32,469 nucleotides of DNA, taken from the NCBI GenBank assembly GCA_018670825.1, contig JABHIW010000045.1:1-32469 (forward strand), read 5' to 3'. Every line of letters begins with the position of its first letter. Position 1 is the stretch's first letter. A program made the translations under genes and the position numbers. Positions 15,742 through 23,050 of the stretch are shown one piece after another. Source of the stretch: Candidatus Scalindua sp. Its GTDB lineage: Bacteria > Planctomycetota > Brocadiia > Brocadiales > Scalinduaceae. The notes under the pieces were generated by a model that was given only the letters and a program-made list of their open reading frames with translations, was not told where the DNA came from and made no database searches.

Positions 15742-18543
15742 ATGAAATTCATAAAAGCATACATAGACGGATACGGAAAATTCCACAACCAGGACCTTGT
15801 CTTCGAACCGGGATTCAACCTCTTCATTGGCCCTAATGAGGCAGGAAAGACAACAATGATGTCATTTCTCAGGACAGTATTCTTTGGCTTTCCAGGAAGG
15901 AGAGATGCTGTTGACCGTTATGAACCTCTGGCAGGAGGTATCCATGGTGGAAGACTGGAGCTGGAAACAACAGATAAAAAAAGATTCTCTGTATCTATAA
16001 AACCCGGACGGACACTTGCCGGTGAAATAACTATCCTTAATAGTGACGGAACTGAATTGTCCGGAGAAAGCGCAAGAAAAAGTTTGCAAATAGCCCTTCA
16101 TGGTATCAGTGAAAATATATACAAAACGGTATTTGCCTTCAGCCTGACAGAATTGCAACGGTTAGACACATTAGAAAATGACGAAATAAATGCACATATC
16201 TATTCAGCAGGTACAGGAGTTGGGGATGTTACCCTGCCGGATATATTAAAGACTGTCGAAGCAGAGAAAAACAAGATATATAAGCATGGTGGAGCAGCTC
16301 AAAGAGTACCCAAAATCACAAAAGAGCTTGAAAGAGTAAGGGCAGAAATATCCGATTTGAAAAAAGACCAGGAAAGATATAAAACAACAATCTCTGAAAT
16401 AGATGCCCTGAGGCAGGAACAAACAAGGCTATCCCATGTCATTGACAATAAAAGGAGAGAAAAAGAAAAAGCCTCAAGATTAAAGGCTGGCAGAGACAAT
16501 GTGAACGAACTAAACGAGATAGAAAAACAGACTTCTTCTTTACCATCTGTAATTGAAAAATTCCCTTTGAATGGCATAGAAAGGCTTGAGAAGTTTGAAG
16601 AGAAATTAACAGAAAGAAAAGATGAACTGCAGGAAAATAGAAATCAAATTAAAAACTTTAGTACACAAACAGACTCAATACGTATTGACAATAAAATTTT
16701 AGAGTCTGAAGCCCTTATTATCTCTTTGACTGAAGAGCGCTCTGCGGAAGCAGAAAACATAAAGAGAAAAGATGAAATCAAATCAAATACAACCTCACTC
16801 AAAACGGCAGTAGCAAATACAATCACCGACATCGGTACAGATTGGAGTGAAGATCGAGCGACTGCAATAGATGTGGGAAAAGAAGCTTTACAGAATATAA
16901 GGGTCCTGACTGAAGGTCTTTCAAATGCTCAGGTCAATGTTGAGAAAGCGGAAAACAACCTTACACAGGAGAAAAAAAACAAGGAGGAATCTACCAAAGA
17001 GTTTCAAGCGTTCTCCCGCAAACTGGAGAAAACCAGACCGACAATTCAATTCAGATTCTTACTGATCTTTGGAGTACCAATAGCAATAGGACTGGGGGCT
17101 TTCTGCTGGATTACCTTTAAACCGGTCTCCGGGATCATGGCCGCAGTTATAGGGGTTATATCCATTGCCGCTCTCTATTACATTTATTATAAATCAGCAA
17201 GCAGTAGTTTAGATGAATCAAAAGAGCAACTGTTAAACATCATGGAATCTAAGAAACTGTCTATCATGAAAGCAGAGAAAATGCTATCAGATGCAAATGA
17301 TGAGTACCAGCGAGTATGCAAGAAATGGCAAATCTGGCTTGGTAATAATGGGTTTAGTACTGGACTGGACAGAAATGGTATTTTTGCCCTGATTGAATCT
17401 GTCAGAAAAGTTAAGGAACTGATAAGAAAGAAAAAAGATGCGGACAAAGAGCTGCAACACTCCAGAGAGAGAGCTGATACATACCTTGACCGCATAAATA
17501 ATGTTTTAAAACTATGTAACCTGAAAGTAACATCATTAGACAATATTTCTCAGTCAATCCATAGATTGGATGATTCATTAAAAAAGCAGAAAGCACTTAA
17601 GGAAAAGAGAGAACAGCTCGAAGATAAGATAAGAGATCACGAATCCAGGAAAATGACGATTCAGGATCTCATTGCAGGCATAGAAAACAGTATTCAGAAG
17701 CTGATAGTTGAAGGTGGCGCCGGAAACGCCGAGGAATTCAGAAAGAACTCAAATATTGCACAAAAAAGAGAGAGTTTGCAGGAACGGAAAAATACTCTTG
17801 GAATACAGCTTGCAAGGATGATTGGCAGCACAACGAAAATTGAAGAGTTTAAGAAAGAAGTTGCCTCTGAATCTGATCCTGTGATGACTGACAAATCTAT
17901 TGAGGAACATGAGAATGAGATAGTACAACTGGAACGTAAACGTTCCGGCATCACGCAGGAGATAGGAGCAAGGACAAACCAAATATCCGAACTGGAAAAG
18001 AGCAAAAAGCTGGGTGGACTAAGACTTGAAGAAGAAAACCTCAAAGCGATATTACGGGAAGTCCTTTCAGAATGGTCGGTTAATGCCTTGTGCCATACAT
18101 TATTAAATAAGGCGATGACAATATATGAGAGAGAAAGGCAGCCCTTTGTCCTGAAACATGCGGGTCGGTATCTTGATAAGATTACAGGACAAAAATATGT
18201 TCGCATAATCAGGAAAGCCGATGGCAATAGGCTGGTAGTTGAAACACCGGAAGGATTACAAAAAAATGTGTCCGCACTCAGCAGAGGAACGGCTGAGCAA
18301 CTTTACCTCTCAATGAGATTGGCATTTATCAAAGAGTATGCAAAAAGAGTGGGTACGCTGCCACTGATAGTAGACGATATCCTTGTAAACTTTGACCCTC
18401 AAAGGGCAAAGACAACAATCCGGCTATTAAATGAAGTGTCAAAAGAGAACCAGATCATAATGTTCACCTGCCATCCTAACACCCTGGACCTATGCAAAAA
18501 AGAGATTAAGGATTTTAAAGGGCATGTTAAGTTAGATACTTAA
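15742..18543 (+). CDS. yhaN: YhaN-type AAA ATPase, SMC/Rad50-like, with two membrane helices
   Basis: The 933-residue partner of the YhaO nuclease has the split ABC-ATPase layout of Rad50. Walker A GPNEAGKTT is at residues 30-38. A long coiled coil follows to about 430. Two adjacent hydrophobic helices lie at about 435-485 (FLLIFGVPIAIGLGAFCWI and GIMAAVIGVISIAALYYIYY). A second coiled coil runs to about 780, then a signature-like SALSRGTAEQLYLSMRLAF (about 845) and Walker B LPLIVDDILVNFD (about 875). The membrane segment replaces the zinc hook of true Rad50 and is typical of YhaN, so the complex may act at a membrane. The start lies beyond the mobile element, so its original link to yhaO is stretched. 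Confidence 0.88.
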   Translation: MKFIKAYIDGYGKFHNQDLVFEPGFNLFIGPNEAGKTTMMSFLRTVFFGFPGRRDAVDRYEPLAGGIHGGRLELETTDKKRFSVSIKPGRTLAGEITILNSDGTELSGESARKSLQIALHGISENIYKTVFAFSLTELQRLDTLENDEINAHIYSAGTGVGDVTLPDILKTVEAEKNKIYKHGGAAQRVPKITKELERVRAEISDLKKDQERYKTTISEIDALRQEQTRLSHVIDNKRREKEKASRLKAGRDNVNELNEIEKQTSSLPSVIEKFPLNGIERLEKFEEKLTERKDELQENRNQIKNFSTQTDSIRIDNKILESEALIISLTEERSAEAENIKRKDEIKSNTTSLKTAVANTITDIGTDWSEDRATAIDVGKEALQNIRVLTEGLSNAQVNVEKAENNLTQEKKNKEESTKEFQAFSRKLEKTRPTIQFRFLLIFGVPIAIGLGAFCWITFKPVSGIMAAVIGVISIAALYYIYYKSASSSLDESKEQLLNIMESKKLSIMKAEKMLSDANDEYQRVCKKWQIWLGNNGFSTGLDRNGIFALIESVRKVKELIRKKKDADKELQHSRERADTYLDRINNVLKLCNLKVTSLDNISQSIHRLDDSLKKQKALKEKREQLEDKIRDHESRKMTIQDLIAGIENSIQKLIVEGGAGNAEEFRKNSNIAQKRESLQERKNTLGIQLARMIGSTTKIEEFKKEVASESDPVMTDKSIEEHENEIVQLERKRSGITQEIGARTNQISELEKSKKLGGLRLEEENLKAILREVLSEWSVNALCHTLLNKAMTIYERERQPFVLKHAGRYLDKITGQKYVRIIRKADGNRLVVETPEGLQKNVSALSRGTAEQLYLSMRLAFIKEYAKRVGTLPLIVDDILVNFDPQRAKTTIRLLNEVSKENQIIMFTCHPNTLDLCKKEIKDFKGHVKLDT

Positions 18544-18797
18544 TTGCCATGCTCTCAAACGGCGATAACTCATCCCCGTGCCCCTGCGCAAGAATGAAGC
18601 ACTTAAGAGACGCCAACCAAACAAAAGAGACCACCAGATGGACTGGAAGAAGCTTATTTATCAAGCCTTTCCCTGCTTAATCGTATTTCCTGTTTTTACT
18701 ATCAAAAATCTTTAATAGATATGAACCTTTTTAAGGAAAACTATGTTATAGAGGTAAGCACATTATTTTTTTATTAATTTAGAGAGGAAAATGAAAA

Positions 18798-19232
18798 ATG
18801 GTAGGTAAATATAAGATATTGCTCATGTTTGTTGCAGTAGTAGGTGTTGCTTGTATAGTACTTAATTTCGCAGGAGTGGACACAAAGGTTTACGCACAGG
18901 ATGCTGCAACAGCCAAGCCAAAGGAGTGTCCTTTAGGTAAAAGTGAAAAATGCTCCAGCGATAGCGGCTGCAGCAAGAAGGCGAAATGTGACAAGGGTGG
19001 TGGTAGCAAGGTTGATAAAATGATGAATCTTGCTCGTTGTGCGAAAAAGGAGCTATTGAAAGAGAAGATCAAGGCAAATCTGGAGAAAAAAATGGGAGCG
19101 AAAATGGATAAGATTGCTGATCTTCTAGTTGATGCTATGCTTGAAGAATGCAAATCTTCAACGGAAAGCAAAGTAAAAAGAACCGCACTTGAAAAGAATA
19201 TAAGGGAAATATTTAGTGGAACTGGTAAGTAG
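18798..19232 (+). CDS. Small exported cysteine-containing protein of unknown function
   Basis: The 144-residue protein has an N-terminal signal peptide: basic MVGKYK, a hydrophobic core LLMFVAVVGVACIVLNFAG, and a likely cleavage after KVYA before QD. The mature part has a short cysteine-rich segment (CPLGKSEKCSSDSGCSKKAKC) followed by a lysine-rich, probably helical region with two more cysteines (ARCAKKELL and EECKSS). No haem-binding CxxCH motif is present. An AGAGG Shine-Dalgarno is well spaced from the ATG. I do not recognise the family. It could bind metal or form disulfides outside the cytoplasm; this is inference. Confidence 0.75.
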   Translation: MVGKYKILLMFVAVVGVACIVLNFAGVDTKVYAQDAATAKPKECPLGKSEKCSSDSGCSKKAKCDKGGGSKVDKMMNLARCAKKELLKEKIKANLEKKMGAKMDKIADLLVDAMLEECKSSTESKVKRTALEKNIREIFSGTGK

Positions 19233-19369
19233 TAAAATTGAGTTTACGCATGTTAGTAACCAATCTATTTTTTCGAAGTGTTATTTTACGAAATAAAATG
19301 CACAAGAGGCAAAACCGAATATCACATTTCCCTACAGAGCGGTTTTACAAGTTATATCCGTCTGAATCA

Positions 19370-19422
19370 GCTAACTTGCCCGTATGTATTGTACGGTACG
19401 GGCCGGTTAGCGGTCAGACCGC
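19370..19422. other. Long imperfect hairpin plus adjacent small hairpin in the 390-bp gap before cspA
   Basis: GCTAAC (19370-19375) and GCCCGTA (19378-19384) pair with TACGGGC (19397-19403) and GTTAGC (19406-19411), giving a stem of about 15 bp with a 2-nt internal mismatch. GCGGT-CAG-ACCGC (19410-19422) follows. The stretch is much richer in GC than its surroundings. No U-run follows, so it is not a standard terminator. The rest of 19233-19470 shows nothing convincing. Confidence 0.45.
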
Positions 19423-19472
19423 CCCAGCCAACCACAAAGCGTTCTCAGTCCTGAACACGCATGAACACGCAT

Positions 19473-19511
19473 AAAAAAAGTCCCCAATATCCTTTTATGG
19501 ATATTGAGGAC
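19473..19511 (-). terminator. Rho-independent terminator of cspA
   Basis: On the - strand a 13-bp stem with one mismatch (19511-19499 pairing with 19492-19480, core CAATATCC/GGATATTG) and a 6-nt loop is followed by seven T (19479-19473). It lies about 110 nt after the cspA stop codon and should end its transcript. In + orientation the trailing sequence is not T-rich. Confidence 0.8.
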
Positions 19512-19622
19512 CTTACTATCACAACTATAAATGATTTTCTTATAACGACTCTATACTTTTACACACATCTCTCTACTGTAGATTATACCGTAATAAGTAT
19601 GAGTACTTTTTATAATATATAC

Positions 19623-19823
19623 TTATAATTTGACAACATTTGCCGCTTTGCTACCCTTTTCGCCTTCTTCAATATCAAACTCTACCTTGTCACCTTCTGA
19701 AAGGCTTTTAAAACCTTCAGACTGAATTGCGGTATGGTGAACAAAGACATCGTCTCCATTTTCCGGTGTAATAAAGCCAAAACCTTTTGAATCGTTAAAC
19801 CACTTAACTGTTCCTGTTGCCAT
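19623..19823 (-). CDS. cspA: Cold-shock domain protein (CspA family)
   Basis: This is a 66-residue single-strand nucleic-acid-binding protein acting as RNA chaperone or antiterminator. The family start is [18 protein letters not shown], with RNP1 KGFGFI and RNP2 VFVHH both intact. The longer reading frame to 19871 adds 16 hydrophobic residues that come only from the leader's T-rich stretch. The true ATG at 19823 has the strong Shine-Dalgarno AAGGGAG about 11 nt upstream. The leader contains a terminator-like hairpin, and an intrinsic terminator follows the gene, so it is a single-gene transcript. Confidence 0.95.
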   Translation of the reverse strand: MATGTVKWFNDSKGFGFITPENGDDVFVHHTAIQSEGFKSLSEGDKVEFDIEEGEKGSKAANVVKL

Positions 19824-19854
19824 AATAAAAACCACTCCCTTCAATAAAAAAACT

Positions 19855-19893
19855 AAAAAAAAAGGCGGCAAGATTGGAAAACCTTGCCGCCTT
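19855..19893 (-). promoter_or_regulatory. Terminator-like hairpin (possible attenuator) in the cspA 5' leader
   Basis: On the - strand a perfect 11-bp stem, AAGGCGGCAAG (19893-19883) with CTTGCCGCCTT (19872-19862), and a 10-nt loop is followed by seven more T to 19855. It sits about 30 nt before the cspA start. No - strand gene ends upstream of it nearby: the next - strand CDS ends at 22237. A weak promoter, TTGGTT (19936-19931) with TATATG (19913-19908) and a 17-bp spacer, would start transcription about 10 nt before the hairpin. An attenuator is therefore the simplest reading, though the promoter is weak. Confidence 0.6.
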
Positions 19894-20114
19894 ACTTATG
19901 TGTATAACATATAATCTGACGCTACAGTACAACCAATACTACCAGCAATTTCGTAATAGACACAAAGGTATCAAACATTATTTATAAAAGCAAGAGAAAA
20001 TAAAATAAATAAAATCATTAAAATGACCGGTTTTTATATGATTTGCTAATTACGATTTGATACTTGATGTCGACCGATATTTTTCCTGTTGATTTTGCTA
20101 AACAACATCACTAG

Positions 20115-20276
20115 TATTTAGCAGAAATCTTTATAAGTTTTAAAATTGGCATTACTTTTGTTGGTACTCACGGACATGGTAGTGCCCATCACATGATATC
20201 TGGCAGCATCAGTGAAGGAGTGTTACGAAACACTTCCCATCCTGTTCTTATGATACCTACACACGACAGGAAATAA
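20115..20276 (+). pseudogene. Remnant of a universal stress protein (UspA C-terminal end)
   Basis: The frame ends in VGTHGHGSAHHMISGSISEG and VLRNTSHPVLMIP before TAA (20274-20276). This matches the ATP-binding G-x2-G-x9-GS region and last strand of UspA proteins. An in-frame stop lies at 20112-20114 and no start codon or N-terminal domain is visible upstream, so only about 54 residues remain. It occupies part of the 489-bp gap between cspA and the winged-helix gene; the rest of that gap (19894-20111) shows no gene. Confidence 0.75.
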
Positions 20277-20312
20277 ATATCCACTAACTCATTCGATCCG
20301 AGAATCATAACT

Positions 20313-20762
20313 ATGGAAATAACTCCCTTTCAAAAATTCATACTGGTAAATCTTTATAATCTCTGGGAAGAGTACGGCACCAGTAAAGTAAAGACCTTAG
20401 ACGCACTCATAGAAGAATACGATTATAAAGAAAAAAATATCAGAAAACCGATGAAGGCCCTTATCTCGGCAGGACTTGTTGATTCTGATTCGTACAGTGC
20501 ATGGTTAACGAAAAAGGGGATTCGTCAAATGGAAGTTGCCAGTAAGTCCGACGATAGCACCGTTACCCGGGAAGACACGGCACCGGTTAATATTACAATG
20601 AATTTTCTGAAAAACTTTGAACAGGCGATCGGCAAATCCGAACTTCAGTCACCTGAAAGGGAAATGTGGCTGCACGGCATAACACAGATCAGCCAAAACC
20701 CCTTGCTCCTTAAAACATTAGAGACTGCTCTTAAAGCTACAATAGACAAAAACCCTTCTTAA
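20313..20762 (+). CDS. Hypothetical protein with N-terminal winged-helix-like domain
   Basis: In this 149-residue protein, residues 1 to about 75 resemble a winged helix: FQKFILVNLYNLWEEYGTSKVKTLDALIEEY, a helix-turn-helix KNIRKPMKALISAGLVDS, then a short wing and LTKKGIRQMEVA. This pattern is common in DNA-binding regulators. The C-terminal half is helical and unrecognised. No Shine-Dalgarno is visible. It lies 64 bp before the truncated KAP gene on the same strand and may have belonged to the same module. Its function is unknown. Confidence 0.6.
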   Translation: MEITPFQKFILVNLYNLWEEYGTSKVKTLDALIEEYDYKEKNIRKPMKALISAGLVDSDSYSAWLTKKGIRQMEVASKSDDSTVTREDTAPVNITMNFLKNFEQAIGKSELQSPEREMWLHGITQISQNPLLLKTLETALKATIDKNPS

Positions 20763-20826
20763 CTTTGCCAGGAATTGCAACCGGACGCACATCTTTGATA
20801 TTTGCACTCTACTCCTGGTTACTCAA

Positions 20827-21171
20827 ATGAAAAAATACCGCTTAAACATCAAATCCGATATTTACTGTGATGAAGATCAGTTAGGATTTGACATATATAT
20901 CGACACCCTTAATACAATGTTTACGGATAAGGATTTTACAACACCTTTCTGCATTGGTATTTTCGGAAAGTGGGGAAGTGGAAAGACAAGCTTTATGCAT
21001 CTTCTTGAAAACAGGCTTTTAAAGGATAATACCGAACCACGTATTATTCCGGTCTGGTTTAATCCTTGGAAGTATGAAAAAGGTGCTTGCAAAGGGAACA
21101 GAGTTTCCCGACGACGACTGGTTGATAGAGTGATTTATTCATTTGACAGAATCAACGGTTATCAGAGATAA
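20827..21171 (+). pseudogene. Truncated KAP-family P-loop NTPase
   Basis: Residues 1 to about 85 match the start of KAP NTPases: DQLGFDIYIDTLNTMF, Walker A FGKWGSGKTSFMHLLE (about 46-61) and IIPVWFNPWKYEK (about 74-86). Full KAP proteins are usually over 450 residues with Walker B, a membrane insertion and further helical parts; all of these are missing. After WKYEKGAC the sequence (KGNRVSRRRLVDRVIYSF) does not fit KAP and runs into a stop at 21169. The +1 frame of the same stretch reads GTEFPDDDWLIE before a stop, suggesting a deletion or frameshift junction. It overlaps the next reading frame by 29 nt. Confidence 0.7.
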
Positions 21172-21946
21172 AGACAAATCAGGAACTGTAGGTTACACCC
21201 AAAGTTTCAAACTTGGTGAAACGGTATTGATCCCCAAAGGCATATTCCTTTATGGTAAGGATAGGGAAGAAAAAAATATTGACTACGACTACAAAATTGA
21301 TGTGTATCCGGTTACCAATAAACAGTACAAAGAATTTGTGGATAAAACAGACCATGAAGTGCCATATAGTGAAGGCGAAGATTCAAAACCATATATCTGG
21401 GATAAAGAAAAACGAACATTTCCTGACGGAATGGAAGGCCATCCGGTAGTACTTGTATCCCTTAACGACGCTACCGCTTTTTGTAAGTGGAGATCAGAAA
21501 TAGAGGGAATAGAGGTGAGACTACCCACAGAAGAGGAGTGGGAGAAAGCCGCGAGAGGCAGAGATGGACGAGAATATCCCTGGGGAGATGAATTTGACGT
21601 TAATAAGCTTAATTGTGCCGATTATCATGTAAAGAAAGAACTAAGGGATTATGATGAATGGGGAAGAGAGTTTAAATACGGATTTTATGAATTGAATAAA
21701 AAAGACGTTTTTACAATTGAAGTTGGCAGATTCCCGGATGGAACAAGCCCGTATGGCTGCCACAATATGACAGGAAATGTAGGGGAATGGACCAGCAGTA
21801 AAAAAGACAAGGAAAGATTTGTATTGCGCGGCGGCTCGTGGGACAGCTTTAGTATCCAGTGTCGTTGTGTGCATCGTTACGGTGGTGTACCGGATGGCAT
21901 GAGTGTCGGCATTGGTTTCCGTTGTGCCAGAACTCTTACCCTTTAG
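21143..21946 (+). CDS. FGE-sulfatase (SUMF1/C-type-lectin-fold) domain protein
   Basis: This 267-residue protein has the FGE-sulfatase fold. Visible segments are IPKGIFLYG, YPVTNKQYKEFV, HPVVLVSLNDATAFCKWRS, the hallmark RLPTEEEWEKAARGRDG with YPWGDEF, NMTGNVGEWTSS, and RGGSW at about 229-233 with IGFRCAR at the end. The two active-site cysteines of true formylglycine-generating enzymes are not clearly kept: C240 and C242 are present, but the earlier cysteine position after RGGSW is occupied by DSF. No sulfatase gene is nearby. The C-terminal block resembles variable regions of diversity-generating retroelements. The TTG start at 21143 is uncertain, and the original N-terminus may have been joined to the KAP part. 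Confidence 0.82.
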   Translation: MTESTVIRDKDKSGTVGYTQSFKLGETVLIPKGIFLYGKDREEKNIDYDYKIDVYPVTNKQYKEFVDKTDHEVPYSEGEDSKPYIWDKEKRTFPDGMEGHPVVLVSLNDATAFCKWRSEIEGIEVRLPTEEEWEKAARGRDGREYPWGDEFDVNKLNCADYHVKKELRDYDEWGREFKYGFYELNKKDVFTIEVGRFPDGTSPYGCHNMTGNVGEWTSSKKDKERFVLRGGSWDSFSIQCRCVHRYGGVPDGMSVGIGFRCARTLTL

Positions 21947-22027
21947 GCTTTTTACCCTTTTACTCTTTATTTTTTAATCTTTTATCTTTTAATTTAATGT
22001 ATATGAGGAATTTAATGTTGATAACAC

Positions 22028-22050
22028 TTCGACTCCGCTCAGTGTGACAT
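22028..22050. repeat. REP-like partial palindrome after the FGE-fold gene
   Basis: CACTTCGACTCCGCTCAGTG is an imperfect palindrome (CACT...AGTG with CGACTCCGC inside) of a kind that recurs as a dispersed repeat in many bacterial genomes. Only one copy is in this window, so repeat status is recalled knowledge and not shown here. Confidence 0.35.
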
Positions 22051-22063
22051 CATATTTGGCTGG

Positions 22064-22108
22064 TTCAGGCTTGCCAGCCCAACGCGTCTTTCTGGCGGGC
22101 AGCCTGAA
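22064..22108. repeat. Imperfect inverted repeat, first of a hairpin cluster
   Basis: TTCAGGCTTGCCAGCC (22064-22079) pairs with GGCGGGCAGCCTGAA (22094-22108) with one bulge and one mismatch around a 14-nt loop. It is the first of a run of inverted repeats filling the 290-bp gap between convergent genes. Confidence 0.6.
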
Positions 22109-22119
22109 TCTAAACTTTT

Positions 22120-22144
22120 AGGTTCAATCAACATGATTGAACCT
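22120..22144. repeat. Perfect 11-bp hairpin with ACA loop
   Basis: AGGTTCAATCA (22120-22130) and TGATTGAACCT (22134-22144) pair fully. T-rich sequence follows only after 10 nt, so terminator function for the FGE-fold gene is possible but weak. Confidence 0.7.
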
Positions 22145-22168
22145 GCTGTCGCTATTTTTGGTTTTTTT

Positions 22169-22224
22169 GGAGTGCAGTGACCGTGTCACTGCTTTAATAT
22201 GCATCATCACGGATGATGCACTCC
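22169..22224. repeat. Y-shaped double hairpin with shared outer stem
   Basis: GCAGTGAC-CGT-GTCACTGC (22174-22192) and TGCATCATC-ACG-GATGATGCA (22200-22220) are perfect hairpins with 3-nt loops. An outer pair, GGAGTGCA (22169-22176) and TGCACTCC (22217-22224), can close both into a three-way junction. It lies 12 bp from the stop codon of the convergent Ntn-hydrolase gene. Confidence 0.7.
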
Positions 22225-22236
22225 ATAGTTCCGGTT

Positions 22237-22797
22237 TCACGGTTTCTTTATTTCAATGTTTCCACCGCAGTATACATTATTCGAAATTGCGGCCTCTATC
22301 GCCAATCGGGCTATCTCCTCCGCACTCTTCTTCTGATCATACAGTACGTGCATCGCGCCAATCGCGTAATCGCGGCCAGCCCCGATAGCGTAGAATTTCT
22401 GAAACTCTGTTACACACATATTAGACGAAACAAAAAAAATACGTTTTTTTGTGGCCATCAGAAATGACGAATCCAGTTCACCAAACGGAGAGTCAGCGTC
22501 ATCACATTGATTTTTAACAAATGAGTACTTCTCATGTAAGACGGGCCACAGTCTTTTGAAAAACAGAAAAATGTTCTGTTTCGTTGATAACCTGACCGGT
22601 TTTTTACCTTTCAAATAATCATCCAGGATATTGTCATACAGACCCCAGCCGGCACCAGCAACCATCGCGTTACCTATACGCCTCAACTTAGACTCATTCA
22701 GATTATCGACACCTGTCATATTAGAATCAAAGCACTGTAATGTGTCTGCACCAATAACTATTTTATTGTCTTTCTTAACTACCACTGCAATAGACAT
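22237..22797 (-). CDS. Proteasome/HslV-like Ntn-hydrolase protein
   Basis: The 186-residue protein has the Ntn-hydrolase start SIAVVVKKDNKIVIGADTLQ, followed by KLRRIGNAMVAGAGWGLYDNILDDYL and the C-terminal FYAIGAGRDYAIGAMHVLYD and SAEEIARLAIEAAI. These resemble proteasome beta and HslV subunits. Met removal would expose Ser2 as the N-terminal nucleophile, which the family allows. The start at 22797 is supported by GGGAG 7 nt upstream; the frame extending to 22887 lacks such support. No HslU, Mpa or other unfoldase is adjacent in the window, so it may self-assemble or use a distant partner. Substrates are unknown. Confidence 0.75.
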   Translation of the reverse strand: MSIAVVVKKDNKIVIGADTLQCFDSNMTGVDNLNESKLRRIGNAMVAGAGWGLYDNILDDYLKGKKPVRLSTKQNIFLFFKRLWPVLHEKYSFVKNQCDDADSPFGELDSSFLMATKKRIFFVSSNMCVTEFQKFYAIGAGRDYAIGAMHVLYDQKKSAEEIARLAIEAAISNNVYCGGNIEIKKP

Positions 22798-22890
22798 ATT
22801 TTTCTCCCGGAAAACCTGATAAGTTTTAATAACCGCCTTGATGAGTACAAACCGGTATCCAACCTCAGTATAGAAAATACCGTCCACGAA

Positions 22891-23007
22891 TTATACTAAA
22901 AAAAACGTTGCTATCAGTACTGATCCAATCAGCATGAGTAAGCCTGCAAACGATAGATAGGTCAAAACATCTTTATTAATGGCCTGGATATGATAGAATA
23001 AGCGCAT
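22891..23007 (-). CDS. Possible 38-residue single-pass membrane protein
   Basis: The reading frame starts ATG at 23007 and ends TAA at 22891. It has a short basic and amphipathic head, MRLFYHIQAINKDV, then a hydrophobic run LTYLSFAGLLMLIGSVLIAT with FFLV at the end. It lies 93 nt upstream of the Ntn-hydrolase start on the same strand and could share its transcript. No clear Shine-Dalgarno is present. The single-helix pattern is the only support for coding. Confidence 0.4.
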   Translation of the reverse strand: MRLFYHIQAINKDVLTYLSFAGLLMLIGSVLIATFFLV

Positions 23008-23050
23008 CTTTATTTTATTTTTTAACTAAAATCAAATTGAGCAATTTACA

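Noticed and set aside
19370..19411. Possible integron attC site (AAC...GTT flanks of a long hairpin)
   Set aside because: The flanks do not fit the RYYYAAC and GTTRRRY core sites, there is no integrase in view, and only one copy exists.
19238..19474. 78-residue open frame on the + strand after the secreted-protein gene
   Set aside because: It runs through the GC-rich hairpins at 19370-19422 and has no family resemblance or convincing start.
19623..19871. N-terminally extended cold-shock protein with a hydrophobic head
   Set aside because: The extra residues are encoded by the T-run and Shine-Dalgarno of the leader; the family start is at 19823.
21859..22467. Several + strand open frames (21859-22047, 22137-22388, 22213-22467)
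   Set aside because: They overlap the FGE-fold gene end, the hairpin cluster or lie antisense to the Ntn-hydrolase gene; no domain or ribosome site.
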